This document shows positions 16,971 through 25,980 of a DNA stretch of 64,000 bases, piece by piece. Position 1 is the stretch's first letter. Each line of letters starts with the position of its first letter. Location of the stretch: contig JAHDDP010000018.1 of the NCBI GenBank assembly GCA_020629285.1, forward strand, positions 1 to 64,000, given 5' to 3'. Source of the stretch: Maribacter sp. Its GTDB lineage: Bacteria > Bacteroidota > Bacteroidia > Flavobacteriales > Flavobacteriaceae. The position numbers and the translations under genes were made by a program. The notes under the pieces were generated by a model that saw nothing but the letters and a program-made list of their open reading frames with translations, made no database searches and was not told the origin of the DNA.

Positions 16971-17822
16971 TTGCCAAAACATTTACTATTCATACTTATA
17001 GCAGTACTAGCCTCCTTTTTGGGGTTTGGCCAAGACAATACTACCTTATTAAAAGGCAAGGTTTCAAGTTCTAAAAATGATGTCTCTAACGTATTAATCG
17101 TAAATCTCAATTCTAACAAATCTACCATAACAGATACCCTTGGTTTGTTTTCTATTGAGGTAAAGTTAAAAGACTCGGTACGTATTACTGCAGTGCAATA
17201 CCTACCTAAAGAAATAGTAATTAGTGAATCTCACATGAATAGCAGTTTAATAACCATACAACTCATTGATAATATTATTGATTTAAATGAAGTTACAGTT
17301 ACCCCCTATAATTTAACCGGTGAGATTGACAGAGATATAGATAGGCTGCATATAGAACCTACAGTAACATCATATTCCTTAGGGCTACAAAATGCAGATG
17401 TCACCAAAATGACCCAAAGTGAAAGGCTGTTACAAGAAGCTGATAGAGGAAAATATGTAAGTCTCCAAATTATGGATGAGTACGGTAAGCTAAATGAAAT
17501 TTTGAGTTATGTTGGGTTGAGTGTTAAAGTAAACACCCATAAAATCATGAACAAAGTTTCTGGCAGAACTAGATCATTAGAAGAAATGGTGGAGCGCGAT
17601 GAAAACATGAACTTAGAAAAAGAAATTATTTATAAATTTTCAAAACGAACAATAGCAGAACATTTTAATGTACCAGAATCAAACTTAAACGGCTTTCTTA
17701 CCTATTGCCTTTCACAACCCGATTTCAATGAACTATCCGATTCAGGTAATATGGCAGAAATATGGACCTACCTAGAAACTAAAAGTGTTGATTTTAATAA
17801 GAACGATTTTTCCGAAGAATAG
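16971..17822 (+). CDS. Secreted CarboxypepD_reg-like (DUF4480-type) protein, TTG start
   Basis: 283 residues from a TTG codon at 16971, chosen because it opens a good signal peptide (LLFILIAVLASFLGFGQ) and no ATG is available. The mature N-terminus is a carboxypeptidase-regulatory-like beta sandwich (LLKGKVSSSKNDVSNVLIVNLNSN... TDTLGLFSI... DLNEVTVTPYNLTGEID), the same module as the plug-proximal domain of SusC proteins, but no TonB plug or barrel follows. The C-terminal half is helical and charged. Such proteins are common periplasmic or outer-membrane proteins in flavobacteria with no set function. It is convergent with the FUSC gene, 17 bases away. Confidence 0.7.
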   Translation: MPKHLLFILIAVLASFLGFGQDNTTLLKGKVSSSKNDVSNVLIVNLNSNKSTITDTLGLFSIEVKLKDSVRITAVQYLPKEIVISESHMNSSLITIQLIDNIIDLNEVTVTPYNLTGEIDRDIDRLHIEPTVTSYSLGLQNADVTKMTQSERLLQEADRGKYVSLQIMDEYGKLNEILSYVGLSVKVNTHKIMNKVSGRTRSLEEMVERDENMNLEKEIIYKFSKRTIAEHFNVPESNLNGFLTYCLSQPDFNELSDSGNMAEIWTYLETKSVDFNKNDFSEE

Positions 17823-17839
17823 CATAATCTAAATTCTTA

Positions 17840-20065
17840 TCACAAACTTGAAGTCAACTTCATCATAGTAGAACTTAGGGAATATAACCAACGTAACTGT
17901 TCCCAAATTAGCTGTTCTTCTTGATGATTTCGTTTTATAATACTATTATCTTCAACATTCAAATTCACATTTTCAGAATCGAACTTAGGCAATTGTTTTT
18001 CAAATGAAACTACCTCTTCAAAATTAGGCTCATTACCACTGTCAATACTATTGGAAAGTGATTGTAGCACCAATCCAAGATTTTCATCTATTTTAGAAAC
18101 AATACCACTAAATCGTTCTGATGCTTCTGTTGTGGTATGGTGTTGAATATAAATACTTAATGATGCCAACGAGGATAAAAAGTTATGGTTCAGCTCAACC
18201 AACTCATAAATTTTATTCAAGTTCTTCTGCTTAGAGTGTGGTTCTTGAGTCATGCGCTGAAATGCCGAACTTAAATTTGAAGTTTGTAAAAAGGCACTTT
18301 TACGTGCCAGTCTATAGCTTGTAGGTACGGTGCCCTTGTTTACATAATAATCTGAAATTTTAGATAAATACATTCTGTTCGCTTCAACACTCTTTGTAAT
18401 ATCTTTTTGTATTTCTTGAAAACTCCAGCTAGGCCATAAAAAAAGAAAACCCAAATACGATAAACCTGCCCCTAAAAGGGTATCGATAATTCGGTATTGA
18501 ATTACCGTCATTACATCGGGCTGCAAAATTCCATAAATAAATACAATACTTAGCGTTACGTATATGGCAGATGCCTTATAATTTTTTTGAAGCATGGATA
18601 ATGCGATGACAAATGAAATCAATGCCAAAGTAGCGTACACATATACATCTTGTACCAAGTAAACAATGACCGTGGCTATGATACCACCAATTAAAGTACC
18701 AATAGTTCGGTCTTTAGAGCGCGTTTTGGTAAGGCCATAATTTGGTCTCATGATTAATATAATGGTCAACAAGATCCAATATGGATTTTGGAAAGCGAAT
18801 ACATTACCCAGTACAAAACCGATCATTAAAGTAATCGCCATACGCAATGAATGTCTAAAAATAGTAGACCTAAAACTGAGGTTTCTCAATAAAATACGCG
18901 GACTGTAATCTTGAGAAATCAAGAAACGTTTTAAAATCTCTTTATCTATAAATTCTTCTGAAGCAACGTCATGATCACTGAGCAACCACTTTATGCGCTT
19001 AAGTGTATCAAATTGCTTTTCTTGATATTCCAACAAGTTTTGGAACATTATAAAAGCTTCATAAGCCTTGGCATCTTTTATCTTACCAAGTTCTTCTATT
19101 TTAATCCGTATTTTTTCAAAGCGGGTATTTAGCTCAACATGACTAGGTATTTTGTTAGGCTTGTTACCAATTTCACCAATTGTTCGTAATTGCTTTGCCA
19201 TTTCGTAAATAAGGCTTTGAAACAACTTAATAAACTCTGGATACATTTGAAACTGCTCATCCATCTTGGCATAATTAACCGGATTGGCGCCAGCAGTCTC
19301 TAGCATTTCTATAAGCTGCACTAAAACTAGCACTCGCTTACCATTATACACTGATATACCCGAATTTTTACGGGATAGAATAAGAATTTCACGAAGGGTT
19401 TCATGTTGCTCAGTAAGTTGGCTCTGTATTAAGAATAAACCTTTGAGCAATTTTTTTCTATTAGAATTCTCATCGATAAGTTTTCCCCTTTTTTTTAATA
19501 ATTTACCGGTATGCCCAATGGTTTCATATAAAATCTCTTCTGTCTGTCCTTTTGGGTTTATCTTAAACCAAAGTAGAGATACTGCCAAATACCATAGCCC
19601 GCCAAGACCAACCAATAAAGAATACTCATAAATTTTTAGCTCACCAGGCGTATGGGCAAAACTTAATATCAATGCCAATAAACCAGAAAAACTAATGAGC
19701 GAAGCCCTAAAGCCATAAGCCGAAATCAAAGAAATAGCAAAACTGGTTACACCTAATATCACTAAAGAAAGTAAAAGAGAATAATGAACATAGCCGCCTA
19801 TAAAGCTTACTACCATAACCAAGGCCGCAGAAAATAGAATACCGTAGACCTTATGTTTAAGGCTACCATTTACATCACTTGGGTTACACCAAAAGGCACC
19901 AAAACAAATAGCAACGCCTATTTCTGCATAACCTGTAAATAAACCTATACCCAATGGTGTTACCACGGCAAGTACCGTCAAAACCGATTTTGAAAAACTG
20001 GTGCTACCAAGAAACTGTAGCAGTTCGTTAAAAGTAGTTGTAGTATAATCTTGTATGTTGCCCAA
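17840..20065 (-). CDS. FUSC/YccS-family integral membrane protein
   Basis: About 742 residues from the TTG at 20065. The order is a block of about six membrane helices, a long cytoplasmic coiled-coil region, a second block of helices and a C-terminal soluble part, i.e. the YccS/YhfK plan. The first block begins STSFSKSVLTVLAVVTPLGIGLFTG and contains FGAFWCNPSDVNGSLKHKVYG; the second has RNLSFRSTIFRHSLRMAITLM and MRPNYGLTKTRSKDRTIGTLIGG, the FUSC signature. Members relate to fusaric acid and aromatic carboxylate efflux. An ATG at 20164 would extend the protein through the terminator hairpin of the upstream gene, so I reject it. TATCTTTG on the minus strand at about 20083-20090 may be its -7 box. 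Confidence 0.85.
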   Translation of the reverse strand: MGNIQDYTTTTFNELLQFLGSTSFSKSVLTVLAVVTPLGIGLFTGYAEIGVAICFGAFWCNPSDVNGSLKHKVYGILFSAALVMVVSFIGGYVHYSLLLSLVILGVTSFAISLISAYGFRASLISFSGLLALILSFAHTPGELKIYEYSLLVGLGGLWYLAVSLLWFKINPKGQTEEILYETIGHTGKLLKKRGKLIDENSNRKKLLKGLFLIQSQLTEQHETLREILILSRKNSGISVYNGKRVLVLVQLIEMLETAGANPVNYAKMDEQFQMYPEFIKLFQSLIYEMAKQLRTIGEIGNKPNKIPSHVELNTRFEKIRIKIEELGKIKDAKAYEAFIMFQNLLEYQEKQFDTLKRIKWLLSDHDVASEEFIDKEILKRFLISQDYSPRILLRNLSFRSTIFRHSLRMAITLMIGFVLGNVFAFQNPYWILLTIILIMRPNYGLTKTRSKDRTIGTLIGGIIATVIVYLVQDVYVYATLALISFVIALSMLQKNYKASAIYVTLSIVFIYGILQPDVMTVIQYRIIDTLLGAGLSYLGFLFLWPSWSFQEIQKDITKSVEANRMYLSKISDYYVNKGTVPTSYRLARKSAFLQTSNLSSAFQRMTQEPHSKQKNLNKIYELVELNHNFLSSLASLSIYIQHHTTTEASERFSGIVSKIDENLGLVLQSLSNSIDSGNEPNFEEVVSFEKQLPKFDSENVNLNVEDNSIIKRNHQEEQLIWEQLRWLYSLSSTMMKLTSSL

Positions 20066-20129
20066 TACCTGTAAAATATAACACAAAGATACACTTTGGT
20101 AATAAGAGACATTGACTACATAAAAACAA

Positions 20130-20161
20130 AAAGTGTTGAGATGATTATATCTCAACACTTT
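20130..20161 (-). terminator. Rho-independent terminator of the RR-GT2 gene
   Basis: AAAGTGTTGAGAT (20130-20142) and ATCTCAACACTTT (20149-20161) form a perfect 13-bp stem with a 6-base loop. On the minus strand it is followed by GTTTTTATG. It lies about 38 bases after the stop of the gene at 20199-21365. Confidence 0.85.
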
Positions 20162-20198
20162 CAAAACTAAACCTATGATCCCAAAATTTTAAACAATA

Positions 20199-21365
20199 TT
20201 ATCTATAGTGAACTGCAATTTGAGCAAGCTGACCTACAATTTTCAAAGAATCTCTCATTGATAATTTAGACCCATCAGCATGAATCCATCTTTTTAAAGG
20301 TTGTTCACAAATCATCTTTTTTACGGCTTTTTTGCCATAGTGTTTTTTCATTCTCATAAATAGCTCAACATCGAACAACCATTTGGTAACAAATTTTTTA
20401 TTGAACATATTAGAGGCTATCTCCCTATCCATTACTTTAGCACCACATTGGGTATCTTTAAATGGCATACCCAAAATAGTCTGAATGATCAGGTTAATGG
20501 TAGAGCTAATAATTTTTCGAGCAGACTCTTTTGTAATATTAGCGCCCATTCTAGCTATTCGAGAACCGCTTACTATTTTAAAATCTGAACTTTCAATGGT
20601 TTTGACCAAATCATCGAAATCTCTAAAATCAGTAGACAGGTCGGCATCTAAAAAGCCTATATAATCTAATTGTTGATCTTTTACCAAATGAAGGATACCC
20701 TGCCGTACGGCTTCTGCCTTACCCCCATTTTGTTTACAGTTATAAATACTAATATTAGCAGGGTTCTCTTTTTTTAATTTATTAAGAACCGCCAGCGTAT
20801 TATCGGTACTACCATCGTTAACAAAACATAAATGATAGCCTAGGTTTTTATGTGCAAAATCTTTAAAAGCTTCACTTGAGAGTCTTTCTTCTTCATTATA
20901 ACAAGGTATGACTACACCTACACAATTCTTCTGTAGAATACGAGTATCTGTCTTTATTTCGCTTTTAACGCCACTGGTTTTAGGAGCACCTATTATTCTT
21001 TTGATCCTAGCGGCCATTTCATCTAAACTCACAGGTTTCTTTAAATAATCATTGACACCTAAATCAAAATTCTGCATAATCACATGCTCATCAGTATTAC
21101 CTGACATCACCAGAATAGGCGTATCGTTTCTCATGAACAATCGTATATATTTGACCACTTCTGTACCGGTACACGAAACCAAATCTGTACCAGACATTTC
21201 TGGCATGTTCATATCCAACAACACCAAATCTGGTTGAAAAGAGTTGAATAACTGTATACCTGTCTCTATAGAAGTTGCAGTTTCAACCACATAGCCCAAT
21301 TCCGTCAATCGTTTTTCAACGGAAAGGAGAATAAGCTTTTGGTCGTCTATGGCTAAAATTTTCAT
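20199..21365 (-). CDS. Response-regulator receiver fused to family 2 glycosyltransferase (copy 1)
   Basis: 388 residues. The receiver domain (1-125) has D7/D8, phospho-acceptor D51 in LVLLDMNMP and a switch Lys in DYLKKPVS. A linker leads to a GT2 domain (about 148-388) with VVIPCYNEEERL, FVNDGSTDNTL, NGGKAEAVRQGI and the DxD metal site FLDADLSTDFRDFDD. The end (QPLKRWIHADGSKLSMRDSL) matches dolichyl/undecaprenyl-phosphate hexose synthases, so it probably loads a sugar on a polyprenyl phosphate at the inner membrane. A receiver joined directly to GT2 suggests control of catalysis by phosphorylation. Against its paralogue at 30146-31285 it has an extra 8 residues (about TDLVSCTG) after MSG in the receiver. 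A tandem 21-bp regulatory repeat lies 72-113 bp upstream. Confidence 0.92.
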   Translation of the reverse strand: MKILAIDDQKLILLSVEKRLTELGYVVETATSIETGIQLFNSFQPDLVLLDMNMPEMSGTDLVSCTGTEVVKYIRLFMRNDTPILVMSGNTDEHVIMQNFDLGVNDYLKKPVSLDEMAARIKRIIGAPKTSGVKSEIKTDTRILQKNCVGVVIPCYNEEERLSSEAFKDFAHKNLGYHLCFVNDGSTDNTLAVLNKLKKENPANISIYNCKQNGGKAEAVRQGILHLVKDQQLDYIGFLDADLSTDFRDFDDLVKTIESSDFKIVSGSRIARMGANITKESARKIISSTINLIIQTILGMPFKDTQCGAKVMDREIASNMFNKKFVTKWLFDVELFMRMKKHYGKKAVKKMICEQPLKRWIHADGSKLSMRDSLKIVGQLAQIAVHYR

Positions 21366-21396
21366 ACGTTCGGTTATGGTTAGTGATAGTTTACAT

Positions 21397-21416
21397 TGCC
21401 AAATTTAGGTGCCAAA
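21397..21416. repeat. Direct repeat TGCCAAA x2 between RR-GT2 start and the LytTR-like box
   Basis: TGCCAAA at 21397-21403 and 21410-21416, 13 bases apart, with minus-strand TAAATTTG (fits TANNTTTG) between them. It is probably the core promoter of the RR-GT2 gene, about 30-50 bp upstream of its start. Confidence 0.4.
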
Positions 21417-21436
21417 CATTTTTATTTTGGTCAAAA

Positions 21437-21478
21437 GAAGATGGTTGACCGTTTAGTGTAGACCAATGGTTTAAATCA
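21437..21478 (-). promoter_or_regulatory. Tandem 21-bp LytTR/AlgR-like box 1
   Basis: Two 21-bp units (21437-21457 and 21458-21478). On the plus strand the second reads GTAGACCAATG; on the minus strand CATTGGTCTAC, close to AlgR-type CCGTTCGTC sites. The unit recurs at 32857, 34135 and 44683 with the same 21-bp period. Here it is 72-113 bp upstream of the RR-GT2 start (21365) and about 165 bp before the GT-C gene (21642). Confidence 0.55.
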
Positions 21479-21641
21479 ATCGTTCACAAATTTGACAATC
21501 AATAGATTTTAAGTTATTAAATTAGCAAATTAAAATATTGTAAGTAATCTATTGTTAAAACAAAAACAAAACTATTTTTATTGGAAAAATCTTCTTATAT
21601 ATTTTAAGTACCTTTATGTAGAATTAGTTCTAATATAACTT

Positions 21642-24600
21642 TTGAAAAAAAAAACCAATACCCTTTTAATACTGGCTTTAATCGTAGGGCTAGCGTTTCA
21701 TGGTTCTGCCATTTTCTTTACGTTAGAGTATACCTACGATGCTTTGATCCACTTATTTTTTGCCGACCATTATGCCAGCAGCTGGTTCGACCCTTGGGAA
21801 TATAGATGGTATACAGGCTTTACGGTACAGTCGTACCCTCCATTGGTTCACCAGCTTATAGGTATACTTTCCTATATTGGTGGGCTTAAGTTTGGCATGT
21901 ACACCGTTGCGTTAATAGCCATTGTGCTGTTCATAACAGGCGCCTATAGGTATACCCTACTCATGACAGGCAGCCGACGTATTGCAGGTTACGGGGCAGT
22001 TATGGCGGTATTTTCATCAACATTTGTTGAAACACTGCACATTTTCGGCCAGCTGCCGAGTGTATCGGCATTATCCATTCTGTTACACTCCATGACAGAA
22101 ATTTACCTTTGGATAAAAACGGGCAAGACACGGTATTTTATAACATCTGCAACCATGCTAGCGGTAACGGTAACATCTCATCATGTAACTCCGCTGTTCG
22201 GTATGGTTTTCTTTATAGCCCCGTTAATGGGCATGGCCGTTATGGATGCCGCCAGAGAAAAGGTTGAATCTTATAAAGCACTTACCTTCAAAGTATTTTG
22301 GGGCACTACGTTACAGCATTTCTGGCGAATTGCCAAGTTTGGTGGTACTGCAATATTTTTACTGGTTTTCTGCATATTCCCATACTGGTACAACTCTAAG
22401 AGAAACCCAATTACCCAAGTGGCCATACCACATGGTTCTCGAGATAATTTCTTGGAGATCACCTCATCGGGCCTTGTGTTTTTCCTGATTCCTTGGGGTG
22501 TGTTCCTTTTTATATTACCCTACTTCTTTTACAGATATTTCAGTAAAAGGTATGTTTTCTTCGGATTATCATTTACGCTATTGACCATTTTAGGTACAGG
22601 TGGTACCACCCCTATACCACGCTTAATGTTGGGTGAAATGGCTTTTAACATTTTAACCTTGGATAGGTTTACCTTATGGGCCACCATTATGGCGCTCCCA
22701 ATATTCGCCGAGTTCGCCTACCGGATGGTAGAAGGTGATCTTAAAACATTGATACAAGATAAATTCGGAGGTGTTTACCATAGGGTATTGGGCGGACTTA
22801 TAGCCGGCGGTATGTTGTTTATGGTGCTTTTTACAATGACATTGGGGTATTTTAGGCCATCGCAACCCGCTAAGATAAAAATGCTGCCTATTGTTAACTT
22901 TCTTGGGGCAGATTCCCATGACTCGTGGCGCTATTTACCTTTAGGTTTTGGCGACCAAATGGCATGGCTCTCTGCTCAGACAAGAGCAATGACCGTTGAT
23001 GGTAATTACCACTCAGCACGCAGATTGCCAGAATTAACTACCAGAGCTATAGAGCGAATAGAAAACTCCAAATTTAGAGGTGTAGAAGGTATTGGGTCGT
23101 TACAACAGTTCTTGACCGTACCAGAAAAGTATAATTTAAAGTATATATTTTCTAACGATAAATTCTACGACCCCATACTCTATTATTGTGGTTGGCAACG
23201 GCTGCAGCAATTAGAAAACGGCATTATGGTTTGGGAAAAGCTCAATGTGGCACCCATACCGCAAATTATGCCGAAGCAAGATGTACCTACTATAATGAAA
23301 ATTATGTGGGGCATTATACCTATATCTACAGTACTCATAGCCATAATGGTAAATATTCAAATGATATGGATCAGGCTTTTAAAGTCTAGAAAAGTACCGG
23401 TCCATTCTTTTATGAAGTTAGAATTGCCATACAATAAATTTCCCTCCAAATTATTGACCTTCTCCCATTGGTGGGCGTTGTTAATACTGATTTGTATGGG
23501 CTATGGAATGTATCTTTTTTATGTAAAGAACGTAACACAAATTTCGCCCAACAACGTTGTAGAGGCTTATTACGATGCGCTAGATTTCAAAGAATTCTCA
23601 AGAGCACATTCATACATTGACCCAGAAGATGATATTGATATTGCCCAATATATGCTAGAGGTCTCTGTAACCGATGGTATTTTGAGCTCATACGCCAAAC
23701 TAGACTCTTTAGGCGTAGAAATCTATGACAAGACGGAAAATAGTGCAAAAGCCAAAGTAGCTACACGCTGGATCACCCCTTTGGAAAATGTATTCAATAA
23801 CGAGTTTTATGAGCTGGTAAAACGAAAAAACAAATGGTACCTAAAATCGTTGAAATTTGATAACGACATACCGCCAGATCAATTATTTACCGCTAATGGC
23901 ACTACGTATTATAACCATGGTAGAAGAAAGATCACAACTCAAGAAACCTATCATGAAGATGTATTAAAACAACCTGTACTAGAAATTTTATCTGCCAAAT
24001 TGGTGAAATACAAGGGTCAATATAGCATTATAGGCGAGTTACAAAATGTGGACAACACACCGGCAGATATTGTAATTAAAGCCACGCTTTACAACGACGA
24101 TAACAAAGAATTGGCGAATTACAATGCAAAGCATCAAATAAAACATAAGTTAATGCCGAAAGAAACAACGACTTTTAAAATTAACTTTGAAGGTATTGCA
24201 TGGTCATCGACAAAAGATACCTTACCACCAACATTCGACCCAGACCAATTTACACCGGTCAGTTTTGAACAGCAACCCACTAAGTTCAACCTACAATCTG
24301 CAGGTAATACCGCTAATACAGATTTATATAAACATGTGACCCTACAGGATCTAGAATATACAGAACAAGGTTTTAACGGAGTCTTGTTTAACTCTGGAGT
24401 ACAAGAAGTGACCATTCCGCAATTGATCATTTCTTACTACGATGAAAATAAAGAACTTATTTGGGTGGATCATAAATTTGTTGCGGAAGGTGTAAGAATT
24501 CAGCGAAAGCAATTTTTCAATTACAAACCATTGGAATTAGATAGTCTAGAGGTAATAAGTAGCAGTCTAGAAAACTGCTTTGTCAACGGTTCACCTAACA

Positions 24601-24731
24601 AAGCTATTGCAGATAAGCTTTTTCCCAATAGAAAATTAGAACACGGTATACAACAGACACAGCCTTTTAAAGGGAAAGGGTTTGAACATATAAAATTTGA
24701 GATCAACAGTTATATCGGTAATCCTAAATAG
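21642..24731 (+). CDS. Large polytopic GT-C-like membrane enzyme with periplasmic NTF2-like and beta domains, TTG start
   Basis: 1029 residues from TTG 21642 (no usable ATG; the leader KKKTNTLLILALIVGLAF is a typical first helix). Residues 1-560 contain about 11-12 membrane helices. The first periplasmic loop has acidic and His residues (EYTYDALIHLFFADHY) as in GT-C glycosyltransferases that use polyprenyl-phosphate sugars, and the region resembles the PTPS-related membrane proteins (PF10131). After a last helix (about 628-650) comes an NTF2/DUF4878-like domain (NNVVEAYYDALDFKEFSRAHSYI to about 740), then beta-rich FxLYD-like repeats. It heads a three-gene operon with a lipoprotein and a GH5-like protein, so it is probably the polymerase or transferase of the polysaccharide locus. 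Sugar and acceptor are unknown. Confidence 0.75.
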   Translation: MKKKTNTLLILALIVGLAFHGSAIFFTLEYTYDALIHLFFADHYASSWFDPWEYRWYTGFTVQSYPPLVHQLIGILSYIGGLKFGMYTVALIAIVLFITGAYRYTLLMTGSRRIAGYGAVMAVFSSTFVETLHIFGQLPSVSALSILLHSMTEIYLWIKTGKTRYFITSATMLAVTVTSHHVTPLFGMVFFIAPLMGMAVMDAAREKVESYKALTFKVFWGTTLQHFWRIAKFGGTAIFLLVFCIFPYWYNSKRNPITQVAIPHGSRDNFLEITSSGLVFFLIPWGVFLFILPYFFYRYFSKRYVFFGLSFTLLTILGTGGTTPIPRLMLGEMAFNILTLDRFTLWATIMALPIFAEFAYRMVEGDLKTLIQDKFGGVYHRVLGGLIAGGMLFMVLFTMTLGYFRPSQPAKIKMLPIVNFLGADSHDSWRYLPLGFGDQMAWLSAQTRAMTVDGNYHSARRLPELTTRAIERIENSKFRGVEGIGSLQQFLTVPEKYNLKYIFSNDKFYDPILYYCGWQRLQQLENGIMVWEKLNVAPIPQIMPKQDVPTIMKIMWGIIPISTVLIAIMVNIQMIWIRLLKSRKVPVHSFMKLELPYNKFPSKLLTFSHWWALLILICMGYGMYLFYVKNVTQISPNNVVEAYYDALDFKEFSRAHSYIDPEDDIDIAQYMLEVSVTDGILSSYAKLDSLGVEIYDKTENSAKAKVATRWITPLENVFNNEFYELVKRKNKWYLKSLKFDNDIPPDQLFTANGTTYYNHGRRKITTQETYHEDVLKQPVLEILSAKLVKYKGQYSIIGELQNVDNTPADIVIKATLYNDDNKELANYNAKHQIKHKLMPKETTTFKINFEGIAWSSTKDTLPPTFDPDQFTPVSFEQQPTKFNLQSAGNTANTDLYKHVTLQDLEYTEQGFNGVLFNSGVQEVTIPQLIISYYDENKELIWVDHKFVAEGVRIQRKQFFNYKPLELDSLEVISSSLENCFVNGSPNKAIADKLFPNRKLEHGIQQTQPFKGKGFEHIKFEINSYIGNPK

Positions 24732-24732
24732 T

Positions 24733-25980
24733 ATGCAATATACCATTATACTACTTTTAGGTCTTTTATTATTGGGGTGTTCTGAAAAAAAAGAAGAACA
24801 GCCAAAGGAAATTAATATACCCAAAACCGAGTTATTATCACATTCAGAAAATAGTGTTGCAGGTGAAGTAATCGCAATAACCTTCAAAACCGATACACCA
24901 AATGAAACCTATAAATTACAGGTCAAAAATGCGTACGGCAGTGTTTTTATAGATCCTGAAGAGACGAGTACCGACACCATCAAATTCAGCATTCCTAAAA
25001 ACTTCACGAGAATTGCAGGTCCGTTTAATTGGAAATTAGTCTTTAATAACGAAGTTTTAGAAGAAGGCATACATCATATTGCTACAAATGCCTCAAAGGC
25101 CACCTATGTAGAATCTTATTTTGGTCCACGTAGTGTTACAGCAGGTAGAAATGATTTTTCTATGTTGACCGTTTCCCCTACAGATGTTTATGATAACCCT
25201 TTGGATAATGGTACAGAGGTAACCGTTAAATATCAGTTTTTAGAAAATATTGAAGAACTACAAATTACCACTGAAAGTTTTATAGCGTGGTACAATGTCG
25301 CGTCTACCCTAAAGTCTGGAAGAATATTGGTAACATCAGAATGTAACGGTACAACATCTAAAGAATTGGCAACCATCGTCTACCCTGCCAATGCCGTTAA
25401 TTTTTCAATAAGCAGCTCAAGTGCCCATAATTTCGCTGATGGCAATCAAATAATAACATTTTTATCCGATATCATAAGAGATGAATTTGGCAATACGGTT
25501 ACCAATGGTACCTTGGTAACTTTTGTAATAAAAAATGAAAAAGACCAATATCTATATACCATTGGCACCACGATCAATGGTATTGCAGAAGCTAAAACCC
25601 TACATCCAGATAAAGCCGCTACTTGGGAAATACAGGCTTTTGTAACAGGGGCAGCAGAAAGTAACACTACTAAATTCGAATTCAAGTCTGCCATTAAAGA
25701 TTATGCCGTTCATTTTTCTAAAGGCAACAGAAATATAGACGTAGGACCTTTTGAAAGTTTTATGAAACAGCTGATACCAGACGGGCTCTTATTACAATTA
25801 GATATTTATGATGGTAACAGAAAGTTCATTGAAACAAAGAAAACCACATCTAAAAATGGCGTATGCAACATCTACCTAGGTGAACATTTTCTAGAAGATG
25901 GAGATTATATATTAAAATTGACCGCTGCAGGTATTACAAAAGAATTTACAAAGAATATTCATGGCGATACAGTTAAATAA
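24733..25980 (+). CDS. Lipoprotein with Ig-like beta-sandwich domains
   Basis: 415 residues from ATG 24733, one base after the preceding stop; an earlier in-frame start inside that gene would hide the signal. The leader MQYTIILLLGLLLLGC is a lipoprotein signal with lipobox LLGC (C16). The mature protein is beta-rich with invasin/Big-1-like repeats: VSPTDVYDNPLDNGTEVTVKYQF near 150 and DIIRDEFGNTVTNGTLVTFVI near 250 share the D-x-x-x-NPL/GNTV-NGT-V pattern. It probably anchors in the outer membrane or the periplasmic face and helps assemble or bind the polymer. It overlaps the next gene by 20 bases, so the three genes are translationally linked. Confidence 0.75.
   Translation: MQYTIILLLGLLLLGCSEKKEEQPKEINIPKTELLSHSENSVAGEVIAITFKTDTPNETYKLQVKNAYGSVFIDPEETSTDTIKFSIPKNFTRIAGPFNWKLVFNNEVLEEGIHHIATNASKATYVESYFGPRSVTAGRNDFSMLTVSPTDVYDNPLDNGTEVTVKYQFLENIEELQITTESFIAWYNVASTLKSGRILVTSECNGTTSKELATIVYPANAVNFSISSSSAHNFADGNQIITFLSDIIRDEFGNTVTNGTLVTFVIKNEKDQYLYTIGTTINGIAEAKTLHPDKAATWEIQAFVTGAAESNTTKFEFKSAIKDYAVHFSKGNRNIDVGPFESFMKQLIPDGLLLQLDIYDGNRKFIETKKTTSKNGVCNIYLGEHFLEDGDYILKLTAAGITKEFTKNIHGDTVK

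Noticed and set aside
20066-20164. N-terminal extension of the FUSC protein to the ATG at 20164
   Set aside because: The extension runs through the perfect terminator hairpin of the upstream gene and has no similarity to the family; the TTG at 20065 opens the conserved N-terminus.
21399-21414. Possible second sigma-54 promoter on the minus strand upstream of RR-GT2 copy 1 (TGGCAC present)
   Set aside because: The -24 part is perfect but the -12 GC is absent at the required 10-base spacing; a TAAATTTG box overlaps and is the likelier promoter.
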